Of a stretch of 64,000 nt of DNA, positions 21,800 through 33,727 are shown in pieces. Positions within the stretch are counted from its first letter, which is position 1. Every line of letters begins with the position of its first letter. The notes below the pieces were generated by a model. The model saw nothing but the letters and a program-made list of their open reading frames with translations. It did no database searches and was not told where the DNA came from. Made by a program: the position numbers and the translations under genes. Location: assembly GCA_016169945.1 (NCBI GenBank), contig JADLSH010000212.1:1830001-1894000 (forward strand). Direction: 5' to 3'. The stretch is from Trachythela sp. YZ-2020 (taxonomy: Eukaryota > Cnidaria > Anthozoa > Malacalcyonacea > Clavulariidae).

Positions 21800-22849
21800 G
21801 TATATTTACTGAATTACTGTAATGGGAATCGCTACATTTTCGGCAATATTTTTACCAGCTTCATCATGTATAATTCACCAAACTCTTTAGCCACACATAA
21901 ATTGAATTTAAGCCACAGAACAGCTATAGTCTGGCTTTTTTCTATAAGCTAGCTAGATATACTAAATAATGTACTATAATTATTGACAGCTTCTGAGCTT
22001 CATATTTCCCCGTCAAAACAATAGAAGCTCAAAACTTCATAATTATATGAATCGCTTGAATAACTATTCTTTAATAATCATTAAAACTTGAATATAGATT
22101 GTTTTCAAAAGAATATTACTTGTATCCAATAATTCTGCACCAGATTTATTTTTCAGTAACATTCAAGGCTTTAGTTTAGATCCAGATAAGGTCAAGGTGC
22201 TCAAAATCGCTGGTTGACAATGCTTTAAACCTGTCTTGGTGTCTCGAGTTAATATAACATTTCAAACATCTCTTCTCGTGTCTTCGTTTAAAGAATGTAT
22301 CCTACAACAACAGATGGTTCCTGAAACCTTTTCCAGAGTGTATGACCATTTACTTTTCTCGCTAAATTTCAATTGACACAAAATACTACAGTATAGCTTC
22401 AATAATACCCCAATCATTCACAAACGCGTGCCACAATTAAACCACTCAAGTTGAAAAATTCGCCATTCCTTTCCTTCTCACACGCTTAATATGGCTTTAC
22501 CCGATAGTGTAGCATTTTCTTAGTTCCCTTGGCTGGTTGTGAGAATTTTTGTTCCTTATAACGCGCAGAAACGACATATTTTTAGTTACCAAAACCTTCA
22601 CGCAATATAGATCCTTAGCTATGTTGTTTTGACGCGAACCCACCTAATGACGTTACAAAGGTCATTGACCCCAAAGATAATGTTTTGAGAATTTGATCCA
22701 AGATGGCGGCCGATTAGCAAATTTTATCACATTTTACTTGCACTTTACTTGCAAACAAAAAGGTTACAGAAAAAAATAGTAACATTCTCATAGTTAGGTG
22801 GTCCAGTAAGATTAAATAAGCCAATAAAAATTTTCTTTGCCAATATCCT
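21800..22849. other. Right flank of outer element, no gene
   Basis: AT-rich sequence between the Kolobok insertion and the right end of the outer TTAA element. The motif CCAAGATGGCGGCC near 22700 is a common animal-genome sequence and not evidence for a gene here. Confidence 0.5.
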
Positions 22850-22853
22850 TTAA

Positions 22854-25763
22854 ATTAAGAATTATTTTTTTGACATTTTTTCTATAACAAATTCTTGAAA
22901 TAAGAAAAAAACTTTCTTAATAAGAATAATTTACTTACCAATGGGACAAAAAAAAATTATTTCTTGAAACGACGAACCGAAAAGTCTTGCTGCGAAAAAT
23001 ATTCTAATTTCCCCTGAACGTTTTCAGACAAAATACCTGAACGTTGGGGTAAAACTACAATAATTTTCTTGGAATTGTTTTCATCTTCTCCCATACAAAA
23101 AAGTATTCTTGTAATCTAAAAATATCAGAAAACGTTTTTTTCAATATATTCAAAGTTTTATAAAACATGTTTACAACGGATTTTCACACAACGTTGATAT
23201 ATGAAGGGGATGCTAATGCTATGTTAAAGTTCTCATTCGATGTTAAATGTTCAGTTTAAAATCTCGTTGCCCTTGGCAATCTGCACGGATGAACTTATAA
23301 ATATTGCTTTTGAAATCATTACTGGATAAATTTATTATTCTTTCTGAACAAAACGATTTGCTGAACAATGAGCTCGCAAGACAGTTTATTCTTTCATTGA
23401 ACAGATCCAGTGGCTAGAATGTTTTTGTAGGTAACAGGTTGCCTTGGATGATGTGTCAACTATCAAATCATCTTAAAACAAAAAAAACCTGACCATTACT
23501 ATAGGTAATAGATTAGTAGTACCGTTTCAAGTGCAATTTGAGGTTTTATAAGTCTCTAGTCTTGACGAGTAAAACCACCTGGCATTGAAGACAATGGTGT
23601 AATTCATATGGACTATGACCGCCAAAAACTGGGGGAGTGGGCTTAGTCGAAAGCACCCTTGAGCTGGAAGGAACCACACTGTGGTTTGACTAATTGAGGG
23701 GCTTCACACCCCATGAACATAGGACCATAGCACTATTTTATGAACACTAAAAACAGTGAACATTGTAATTAAAGGGTAAAAAGTAACCCATTAAGTCAAA
23801 ATGTACTCTTCCTCAAGTGTAATTTTATCGTGTAAGGGAAGTCAAGGGAAAAGTTGGTTCATTTTTTGCTTCTCAGCTAGTGATTTTCAATTTTTGTCTA
23901 TTTGGGAATAAGGCTGACCTACCCGCACCTTGTTTGAAAGAGCCCCTGGAGGGACCAGAGCCACAGTTTGACTTAAGGAGGGCTTCACATCAATGCACTT
24001 AGGACCAGGGCGTTCTTTTCAATCCAGGCCGAGAGCTCCTTAATTAAGCCAAAGTTATATCAGTGATTCAAGGTGCATTGGCGGTCAGTGTACAGTATTA
24101 AGTCTAAGAGTGTGAGACAAGGTCAGGCAAAGCAGTCTGTTAAATCATGTCATACAATATGTCCAAAAATATATATTTGTCCTATTTAAACTTCGGTTAG
24201 GTAATACGGGTACTATAGTCTATACCAATGGTGTTTGCTGCATAAGTTGTCACTAACCAATGTAGTAGTAACCCCCACAGTACGTAACACTAAACAACTA
24301 ATTTACTTGATAATGGAAAATGTTGGAAAATTGATGGTTAATCATACTACATTGATCTGCCATTCTACCCGGCATATATCTGGTAAACACATTCAGCCAA
24401 ACTGTGTCGTAATTGGTATTTTTAGGGAAAATTATTGGCCATTGATGGGTTAAAAAATGCCTTACTCTAGAGAGGTTAGGATTATAAAATAGGGCACATT
24501 GTAGTTACTTTTAGAGGTTAAAACACAATCTCTTGTTTACCCGTTAAGTCACAATGTAGTTCTGCCTCAAGTGTAATTTATCCTGATAAATAGCAGTCAA
24601 TATCAAGGGAAAAGTTTGCCCATTTTAAGTAATTTTCTAGTCTTTTGAGTATTTTAACAAAGGAAATAAACATAAGATAGAGTATTGACTAAGGTGCAGT
24701 TTATATGGAGGCAGGTCGGGCAGCTGGGAATTCCTCTTGGAAAAGTGACCTAGGCTAGATCTGGTAGAAATACTGGCTTGGTTGCATATAAACACCCCCT
24801 AAAACAGCCCCAACAAAAGTATTACTACACAATGTATAATCCTCCTAGTATAGTTTAATACTGTTTTAGGAGTAATTCATTAAAGCATTAAAGCAATGTT
24901 ACAATGCCATATCAGGTTCTGGATAGCAATGATATTATGATAGCACAATATATTATTACAAAGGAAGGATTGTTCCCCTCTCATAGAAACATACATATCT
25001 TGCTTTAGCTATTGAAATCTTGCTTTAGCTATTGTATTTACATCAAAGATATCAAAATGAATGAATATGTATACTAAAGTATCAATTCTTATGAAGCAAT
25101 AATATATTCTTGAAATAAGAAATATACTTCCGGATTATCTTGTCCGATCAATTTTTTATTTTAAGAATTTTTTTTCTTGTAATTTTTCTTGACAAGAAAT
25201 AATTTATTCAAATAAGAAAAATTATATGAAAAATAAGAATTTTATTCTAGGCCAGACTTTTATTTTGGCATTGTATAGCGGCTATAAACTTGGCTTTTAC
25301 CTCAATATTTAATGTATTGTTTGAATTGGTCATAATGATCATATATTCTTTCAAATACATTTTACATTTCAACAAATTCCTAAAAAATTTTTATCTTTGG
25401 GATAAACTTGTGACAGTGCTTGAAGCCAGGCTTGCCAGCTTTCCCAAGCGAGGGAATTCGCGGCCCATTGCCCGTTCCGCCGCCAAAATGGGCTGTTCTA
25501 AATTTTTCTTAGGATGACCCCTGTGGCTCTGGGTCCTCAAACTACGGTCCCAGTAGACGCATGTACGCTATTCGTACCTATTTTTATTTTTTAATTTGGT
25601 TTTGTCTTCAAACTTCTTTGAAACTAACCATTAGTATTTTGACGTATTCTCTTTCACGGGCGTGTTGTATGGAGCCACGCTACATAGCCTACATTAATTC
25701 ATAACCTTAATTGAAAAGCGATCTCAAACATTTTGTTATAACAAGAACATCTTTATTTTTTAG
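22854..25763. other. Decayed repeats, no gene seen
   Basis: Two weak direct repeats about 0.75 kb apart share CTCAAGTGTAATTTTAT-like and TCAAGGGAAAAGTT blocks (about 23790-23860 and 24540-24620). Related GGGCTTCACA-type blocks lie near 23700 and 23975. ATTCTTGAAATAAGAA-type short palindromes occur near 22890 and 25110. Earlier exons of the kinase gene should lie upstream of 25764, but none can be recognised here. Confidence 0.45.
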
Positions 25764-26888
25764 GTGGTTGGACTCCATTCTGGAGCGAATATTATTTTAC
25801 ACCAAAGCCTTTATTCGAAATGCTGAAGGAAATGACACTGCTGAAAGATTTATTTTACTTCTGTTTCTCATGACGGAAATTGAGGGAAAACACGACACGA
25901 TTATTGAAGAAATTGAAGAAAAAATTAAGGAAAAAAAGGAAGATGCATTTAAGAAATATTCTGCTCACTTTGGTTCTAAAGCTGTAAAGCAGAAGTTTAC
26001 AACATGGAGCACGAAAACATGTCCACCCGAACAAGATGCCTGGAAGGAGACCGAATCCAGAATTGGCGACTTGATGAAAGAACGGTTTACTAGAATGATG
26101 GAAAAGTACGAAAACGAAGAAAAAGTTGTCCAGAAAATTCAACAATCGTTGATGAAACGTTTGAAAAAGCATGGACGGGACATCAAAATTCGCATAAAAA
26201 ATGTTGAATGTCAAATCATGGATGGCGCACAATTCGAAGAAGGTTCGAGTTTAGAATTCACCGTTGGAAAGAAATTCATTGTTGGTGTGACCAGTCCGAT
26301 ATGGATTCCTGTTGCAATCGCTGCAGCAATCCTTGGCGGCCTGCCTTTTCTTGGTTGGAAATTCTGGAAGAAGCACTCCATGACGGAGGATCAATGGTTT
26401 TACCACACAAGTAAAGCAAATTACATGGCACAAAAAGCGGAAGCTTTTCTTACATCCGAAATGAAAGATGATGCTTTACGCAGTTTTATCGATGAGCAAT
26501 TGATCGAAATACAAAAAGTTTGCGAAATTATGAAAGCCGAAATTCAGGCAATGATCGCAGCAAACAAGCTTTTGCTTGAGCAATTTCAAGATGAAAGTCT
26601 TACTCTCATTGAAAATATCGAGTCTCATGTGTTAATAAAGGACTATTGCTCTGATATTAAAGGAGAGTTATCTATTTTTGCCCTTGAAGATATTCTTGAA
26701 AGTGGCGTTGTCAGTGACTCGTTGAAATGGAACAAAAGCCCGTTGATTGGTCAAGGTGCATTTGCAAACGTTTATCAAGGAGTTTTAACTACAAAGGGTC
26801 AGACGGTGGATGTAGCCGTGAAAATCACTAAAGATGTGCTTAACAAAACCAATGCTCACCAGTTGGTATCCGAAGAAAAGATGTTAAG
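25764..26888 (+). CDS. Protein kinase exon: coiled coil, membrane helix, kinase N-lobe start
   Basis: A 1,125-base exon after a TTTTTTAG acceptor, open without a stop, ending at AG before GTACAG. It begins WLDSILERILFYTKAF, then a long charged helical region (EEIEEKIKEKKEDAFKKY and onward) likely to form coiled coils. A hydrophobic helix follows at about residues 176-198 (IWIPVAIAAAILGGLPFLGW), then more helical sequence. The kinase domain starts near residue 335: LIGQGAFANVYQG is the glycine loop, VAVKI holds the ATP-binding Lys, and SEEKML holds the helix-C Glu. The arrangement resembles invertebrate DSTYK-like kinases with a dynamin-like helical front; that assignment is tentative. The exon ends in phase 2 and joins exactly to 58086. 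No GTPase motif is visible, as that part would lie upstream. Confidence 0.85.
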
Positions 26889-27049
26889 GTACAGTACAGA
26901 CACTTTATTAACATTGGATTTTTTAAGGTTTTTGTGGTGAAAACTACGTTCAATACTCTAGAGTATGTAAGAGAAAACAGAGTTATTACCAGATAGTTTG
27001 AGCGTAGAATAATTTGAGTCTGCCCCTTACAGTTCTCGCTCTTTGCCAA

Positions 27050-27420
27050 ATATGTTTGCCATAAATGCTTATTTTGTACTGATTAATAATTATTTCCGAA
27101 GTCGAGGTGATTATAAATAAATGCTTATAAATAAATGCTTATTTTGTACTGATTAATAATTATTTCCGAAGTCGAGGTGATTATCGGAGAATATTCACCG
27201 AGACGAAGTCGAGATATTACCAGATATTACCAGATATATTGTCGAGATATTACCAGATAGTTTGAGTGTGGAATAATTGTATGTTTGAGTCGGCACCTTA
27301 CAGTTGTCGTTATTTGCCAAATATGTTTACCATAAATGCTTATTTTGTACTGATTAATAATTATTTCCGAAGTCGAGGTGATTATCGGAGAATATTCACC
27401 GAGACGAAGTCGAGATACGA
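27050..27420 (+). repeat. Three tandem copies of an ~50-base unit
   Basis: The block AAATGCTTATTTTGTACTGA, continuing through TTTCCGAAGTCGAGGTGATT, occurs near 27063, 27130 and 27333. The last two continue into ATCGGAGAATATTCACCGAG. Extra ATATTACCAGAT units lie between them. Local duplication is the simplest reading. Confidence 0.85.
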
Positions 27421-28801
27421 CATTTCCTCCCAATTTCCTTCCAAATACTATTTCCTTCCTAATTTTCTCCCTAAGGCCAAAATATCCTTCGGGAAGGAAA
27501 TTTCCTTCCAAGTGGAAACGCCGACAAGACAAGGTAGTTAGACGACGTGTTATTAACACTTTATGACGAAATTACACCAAGTACTTCGTATATTGTTCAC
27601 GGATTTTTGAAGAATTTTTAGGAATTTTTGGGCTTTTATGAATTTTTGCGGAATTTTGCGAATTTTTATTCTTTAAGTCGGAGGTTTTTTTATTTTGAAG
27701 GATTTTGTTGGATTTTTCGGACTTTTTGCGGACTTTTTGGCAAAGTGTACGGGATTTTTTAAGGAAAATGCCCCTCGAGTTTCGTTTGTTGACTTTCGGC
27801 TTGGATGTTTTGCGAATTTTTTTTTGTTTTCCACACTGATTCTATACTCTACCCTCGAAGCCCGTTTTTTTTGTCGATCATGCATAGTTTGTATGCAAAG
27901 TTAAACTTCATTGCGCTACGAATATAGAAATACCAATGGAACCTTCAAGAAAATCTAAAAAAATAATTTTTCTTCTTTGTTATATGTAAATCCTTCGCTT
28001 GGCTATACAGCCTAGTCACAGTCTAAGGTTGGCCTGTTAAGTCTGATCTAAACACATGATCTCAAATATTAAGCAATTTAAATCAAATATTATCTGTTTG
28101 TTTTCCTGCATGTTTGTTTTTCTACACAGTGGCACAATGAAATTAGTTCCTGGATTTGTTTTCTCACAGAATAGCAAAATAACTTGCAATAATTTGAAAG
28201 AGAGTGGTTCTGTCCTGCATGTGTACAGCATTGTGTTTCAGTGTTTGAAAATATTGAACAAGAATTTACAAATTTTAAAGATATTCTTTGTTCAATAAAT
28301 CAATTGAAATGTCTTTAAATCTTTCCCCCATGTGTTGGGAGATTAGCCAGGGTTAGTCAGTTCAGTCTTCCTCAGGGAGTCAGGCCATTGTTTAGTATGG
28401 AGGTATTAACATCTATCTTTCCACCTCTTCCCGATGTTGGAGGGTGGGGGTTACAATTGACAAGTGATTTTAAATAGCAGTTTCACCTTGTTGCAGCTGT
28501 TCGTTTGATTCTTTCGAAGTGCTTGGTTCATCACCATTACAATAATTTAATCCTATTCTAATCTTTGAAATAATATTTTTAGTTAGTTAATAAATTGAAT
28601 ACCACTTGAATATTTAAAAAATACAATAACCTAAGCTACACCTCGAATTACACTTATTCAGAAAGTACTATTTACAATTTGATTTCCATGCACAATATAT
28701 ACAGTAAATAATTTACAGACTACCTTTTAAATTGAATTAATTTAATACTGTGCAAAAGGTTTCATAATTTATAAACAGAAATATATTTACCTATGACTTA
28801 A
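27421..28801. other. No gene seen; GGATTTTT-rich stretch at 27590-27760
   Basis: 27590-27760 is a degenerate run of units such as GGATTTTTG and GAATTTTTG, which opens long frames on both strands by composition alone. The rest is AT-rich intron. Confidence 0.6.
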
Positions 28802-29484
28802 GGTGGCTCGATACAGTTTTGTATTATTTCGTATAAAATGAAAAATTAAGGATATAGAAAATAAATTTTGGGCAATTATTAACTGTAGGAGGAAAAATGT
28901 ATCTGAAATACATAAAACCATACTTGAAGGGTTCTAAAATTTTAAAGTATCATAACTACCGTTGCTATTGGCAACCGTGACGTTTCAAAATGGCCGATAT
29001 TATGACTTTAAAGTATTTAACTCGCGAAAAATTGTGACCCCATTTTTATTTGATAAAACGTTTCCACTTACCAAAAGGAAGTGTTTCGCAAATTTAAAAA
29101 AAATTCTGTAATGAGGAAAATTTTTAATTTAATAAAATGTGTTTTTTTGCAATTAAAAATTTTCCTCATTACAGAATTTTTTTTAAATTTGCGAAACACT
29201 TCCTTTTGGTAAGTGGAAACGTTTTATCAAATAAAAAATGGGGGTCACCGCAATTTTTCGCGAGTTAAATTACTTTAAAGTCATAATATCGGCCATTTTG
29301 AAACGTCACGGTTGCCATAGCAACGGTAGTTATGATACTTTAAAAATTTTAGAACCCTTCAAGTATGGTTTTATGTATTTCAGATACATTTTTCCTCCTA
29401 CAGTTAATAATTGCCCAAAATTTATTTTCTATATCCTTAATTTTTCATTTTATACGAAATAATACAAAACTGTATCGAGCCACC
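28802..29484. mobile_element. 683-bp foldback MITE with TTAA flanks
   Basis: The arms at 28802-29129 and 29151-29484 are inverted copies of each other over about 330 bases with few differences, separated by only 21 bases. TTAA lies at both ends (28798-28801 and 29485-29488). The tips read GGTGGCTCGATACAGTTTTG. The transcript would form a hairpin of more than 300 bp. It codes for nothing. Confidence 0.95.
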
Positions 29485-29488
29485 TTAA

Positions 29489-30306
29489 TACCAGACTGTA
29501 ACGCTAAAACTTCAATGTATCTGACGTATAAATGCTAAAACTAAACTCCTGCTGCTTTATAAACCTATGTAGAGAGTGTTTTATGACTTAGAATAAAAAA
29601 AACCCTACTGTATACTTGTATAATGAAAGAACCAAGGCACTCCAAGTAGAAAAACATTTACAAAAACTGCTTTAACTCGTGCAAAAACTAGCAGATATGC
29701 AATTTAAATACTGCTTTTGTAAAACACATTAAATTTTGCCTAAATGCGAGTCAAATTATCTCGCCAAAACACAAGAGAAGCTCTGTTCTTGTACGTCACA
29801 AAGGCCATTGTTTACAGTATTCTAGGCCAGTTTTTGGATCAATTTTAAGTCGCAAAATAGGGTATAAAACGTACGATCAATCGGTAAAAATACATGATCA
29901 TCATTGATAGAAAACATGAGAACATTTCTAGAGCAAAATCGTTTACTGACGCGGTCTCTTACAACATTACAATACCTGAGTATGACGATGAGTATGTTCG
30001 AATTGTGTTCATTCATGGCGTCCTTTCACGGCTGTTTTCTCCATAATACGTGGAACAAATTCCTTTTAATTTGCACAGAATTTAGCCAAGGCTTCTCTTT
30101 ACACACAGCGATAAAAATAACAACGATCGCGATGTAGATGTGATAGAAAATTAATCATTTGTTCTTTGAAACAAATTTGCAGCCATGACAACAAAATTTC
30201 TCGAAGAAGTGAATTTGATGCTCCTCTACCGGCGTGCATTGCGTCAAAGCTCCATTAGGCAATAAGCCTGTTACCAACGATTGAACCACGCACAGACCAT
30301 AGAGAT
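29489..30306. other. No gene seen
   Basis: AT-rich intron sequence between the foldback element and the BEL/Pao copy. No motif found. Confidence 0.5.
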
Positions 30307-30614
30307 TTTTCGTAATATATAAAATAATATTCTACAGTAAAGAATTATATTCTGATTAGATTACAATTCAAAGTATTACATGCCTGATTAATAAATTCAT
30401 AAACTATGACTTAAAACAAATGATTAATTACAATACGCTGTACCTGAAGAGTGGATCTCTACGGTTGTAAACTCTCTGTTATCGTTCAGTCGCAGTACTC
30501 TCATCACAAAACTCAGTTTTAATGTTCCAATGCTATTAAAATGTCTTCACTATCTACGTCATTAAATATTACTATCTGTCAACTGAATCAAGTTAAATCA
30601 AGTTATAATCATAT
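30307..30614 (-). repeat. BEL/Pao LTR (3' LTR)
   Basis: Direct copy of 34712-35029, starting TTTTCGTAATATATAAAATA. It lacks the AACACCTAAAAT block present in the other copy. Confidence 0.9.
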
Positions 30615-30753
30615 AATCGAAGATTATTTGGATCGTTGGAGGGATATCCAAGGGGGCGGCTGTTTACCAGACTCTCGACTTCGGCGAATACCGTTGACAT
30701 TTCGTTCCACGATAACACTTGCTGTCAGACTATCACTCGTAATGCTTTCTTCG

Positions 30754-31995
30754 TCAGTTTAATTTGATAAGGCTTTCGAAGAATCCTCCTTGATGAAGAC
30801 TCAGTGGTGTATTGAATCGCCATTTGACTTTGAGAACTACAGCAAAGTCTTCGATTTCCTGTTTTGCTTCTTGCAGTAATTTCTTAAGCTCTCGTTCAGT
30901 TCCCACGAATGACGTTCCGTTGTCCGAGATTATAGTGTTGGGCCATCCGTGGTGGGCTGCAAGTCGTCTCAGAGCATGGGGAAAAGCTTCGGTTGACAAA
31001 TCTTGCACGATCTCTAGATGTATGGCACGGACTGTAGCGCACGTAAAGAGAGCTCCCCAAGTCTTGACTTTCGAGTTTCGACCATATTTTAAATAAAACG
31101 GGCCAAACAGGTCGACGCCAGTAACTGAAAACGGTGGTGAGAAGTATTTCAACTTCTCTGGCGGTAGATCTGCCATCAGGGTAGTGTATGGGTACTGTCG
31201 AAGTCTGCGACAGGTGACGCACTCTCTCACGATCTTCTTCACCACGTTTCTACCTCGAGCTAACCAAAACTTTCTTCGAGTTTCGCAAAGGGTTCTCTCG
31301 CTACCTGCATGAAGCACACGGTTGTGCGCGTGTTTGACGATCAATTTCGAAACAACGTGATCTGCTGGCAATAACGTCGGGTGGTTCTCGTCGTAGGATA
31401 AGGGTGAATGCTTAAGTCTTCCTCCGACTCGAACGATCTTGTCTTGTAGGAAAGGGGTTAGGTCTTTGTAGCGATCTTTCCGATCTCCCAACTGAGTTTG
31501 AGCCGACATAATCCAATAACGCTCGGCTGATTCTACTTCTTCCGGAAGAAGTGGAGCGCTTACACAGTGCAAAGACTTTGCGTTGTTGATGAATCTAATA
31601 CAATACGCTGTTACTCTACATAGTCTTTGCCAATTCGAGAACCGAGCTGGATCAATAATGGTGCTAGGTACGGCTTTCAACGCGTAGATGGGTTTACCGA
31701 CTTTAAATTCGGGAACTTCTGCGGTTTCTTGGTTGGTCTCGGTAGGCCAATCTTCTGGTTTCTCTCTAAGGAATGATGGACCGTTCATCCATCGTCCATT
31801 CATCTCACTTACTGCGCCACGACTCAAGTCATCGGCTGGGTTTAGCTTGGTTGGAACGTGTCTCCAAAGGTTAGGATCCCAAGTCTCCTGGATTTCTGCC
31901 ACTCGCACGCCTACAAACGGTTTCAGTAGGGAGGATTCAGATCGGAGCCAAGCGAGGACGATCATGGAGTCCGACCAAAATACTACGTTTGAAGG
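30754..31995 (-). pseudogene. BEL/Pao RNase H end and integrase
   Basis: Continues in the same frame as the reverse transcriptase after one TAG stop at 31996. It starts in RNase H with FWSDSMIVLAWLRSES. The integrase has an N-terminal zinc region (KHAHNRVLHAGSERT, CVTCRRL) and catalytic residues in GVDLFGPF, IISDNGTSFVG and GGFFESLIK, the Asp-Asp-Glu triad. The frame closes right after the Glu, so the C-terminal domain is missing or degraded. The role in an intact element is to insert the cDNA into the genome. Confidence 0.85.
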
Positions 31996-33243
31996 CTAGA
32001 TCTTGAACTGGTCATGAATGGTCTTTGCTAATCGCGACGCTAACAGGGCTGCCATGAGTTCCAAACGTGGGATGGTGGTTTGACGGATGGGCGCAACTCG
32101 AGCTTTAGCTGCTACTAGGCGGGCTTCTTTCCCATTGACGGTGGGCCACACGAGATACGCTTCTGTCCCATAAGCTCTTATACTGGCATCAGCGAAAACG
32201 TGCAACTCCGGCGAACCAAACGAACTTTCGGGTTGAAGACATTTAGGAAATTGCACAGTTTTTAGTTTCTCGATATCAGCAAATAACTTTTGCCATGACT
32301 GCTGTGACTCCTTCGGCAGAGGGTCGTCCCAATCGAATTTCTTCATTTTCCAGATTTCTTGGAGTGCTATATGTGCTCTTATTGTGACTGCTGAGGCAAG
32401 TCCCAATGGATCAAACAATCGCGATATGTTTGACAGAACCACTCGTTTCGTGTACACTTTCGTTTCACTCAACATGACGTCGAAATTGATTGTATCAGTG
32501 TTCGGGTTCCAGGAAACTCCGAGCGTCTTTACTCCTCCTTCTCCGTCTAAACTGACATTACTCACTGCAGGCGATTCCTCTTTCGAATGTGAAACTGATT
32601 CAGACTCGGACGTCATTCTCATTCTTTTGTCCACCTGATCTTGTAGCTGTGCGGAAGAACAATACCACTCTTTGATCTTGAAGCCACTGGTGTTTAGGAT
32701 CTTTTCGATATTTGTTATTTTCTCGATGGCGTCTTCCGTTGTTGGACACGAATGAATAAGATCGTCAACATACCTATCTCGCTCGAGGATCTTACATGCT
32801 TCTGGTGCACTGGCTTGGTTTTCTTCTGCAATCTTTAACATGACAAAACTCGCCATGTCCGGGGATGGTTTGTCGCCAAAGGTAACGCGAAGGAGAGCGT
32901 AGATTGACGGCTCTTGCGAAGTGTCCATGTTCCTCCACAGGAATCTGTGCACTTGACAATCTCTTTCTCGTAAGACAATCTGCAGGCACATCTTGGAAAT
33001 GTCCCCGGTAAAGGTAATTGGCTCTTCTCGAAATCGAAGCAGGACTCCGAGCAAATTTCCAATAAGACACGGACCTTTATACAAGAAGGAATTCAACGAA
33101 ACTTCTTGATAGAGGCAGGCTGGGTCAAAGACGACTCTCAACGGTGTACTTTTCTTCTCCGGGCGGTAAATACCATGATGTGGTAAATAGTAGACTGGAC
33201 CACTGGCGTTCTTGATATCTGCGCTGTCGGTTTCACAGCCCAT
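31996..33243 (-). pseudogene. BEL/Pao reverse transcriptase and RNase H
   Basis: The frame contains YYLPHHGIYRPEKKSTPLRV, GDISKMCLQI with the first catalytic Asp, and RYVDDLIHS with the YVDD box. These are followed by the BEL-type connection region and VFADASIRAYGTEAYLVW at the start of RNase H. It is one long frame of 415 codons ending at the TAG stop. A shift near 33235 separates it from the upstream frame, which carries DAVKEYERNEWAV. Substrates in an active element would be the element's own RNA and its DNA copy. Confidence 0.9.
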
Positions 33244-33725
33244 TCATTCCTCTCATACTCTTTAACAGCGTCATCGTACATCTTCGCCTTGCTAGGATTC
33301 TTTGCCAGACTTCTTTCCAAAGACTCGACACGTCGTTTTGCCACAGTGTAATTGTTTGGAAGCTGCGCTGGATCTTTCTTCCATGGAAGGCCCATAACGT
33401 ATCTTCCATCTAATTTCTCATAGAACGACTCAAACAACTCCATCGCCTTCTTACCATCACGAGACATCATTTCTTGTGTGCAATTGCAGTCAGGAGCTGG
33501 TACTCCGACGGTCTCGAAGTCGTAGAACTTTTCCAGATTAATTTTCTTAGCAAAATTTACGTAGTTGACAGTCGAATCTTTCGCATTATCTGGACCAATT
33601 ACGTGCCATCCTAACTTCGTCCGCTTTCCCAGTGGTTGAAAAGGTAGACCTTCTCGAACTTCGCTTTCAGCATGCACGTGGCTGTACTGAACACCGATGA
33701 TCAGGTCTACTGGACCAGCGCACAT
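33138..33725 (-). pseudogene. BEL/Pao protease end and linker
   Basis: Begins at VDLIIGVQYSHVHAESEVRE and continues with GLPFQPLGKRTKLGWHVIG, the C-terminal half of the DUF1758 aspartic protease domain. The catalytic DTG region is gone. The rest is the linker to the reverse transcriptase, including YVMGLPWKKDPAQLPNNY. It joins gag directly at 33726, which marks the deletion point. Confidence 0.8.
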
Positions 33726-33727
33726 GA

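Larger units (their letters stand above)
14602..22849. mobile_element. Outer TTAA-flanked element enclosing Kolobok
   Basis: The ends AGGACATTGGCAACGAAAAT (left) and AGGATATTGGCAAAGAAAAT (right, read on the minus strand) match at 18 of 20 positions. Both lie next to TTAA (14598-14601 and 22850-22853). Further inside, both carry a CGTCATTAG(A/G)TGGGTT block. Apart from a SINE relic and the Kolobok copy the interior has no gene, so this was probably a short non-autonomous element that later received the 6.4 kb insertion. The inverted ends are seen directly; the order of insertion is inferred. Confidence 0.65.

Noticed and set aside
25855..26232. 125-codon minus-strand frame rich in Phe
   Set aside because: Antisense shadow of the coiled-coil part of the kinase exon.
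27673..27904. Frames on both strands near 27.7 kb
   Set aside because: Produced by the GGATTTTT-type repeat; protein composition is a direct echo of the repeat.
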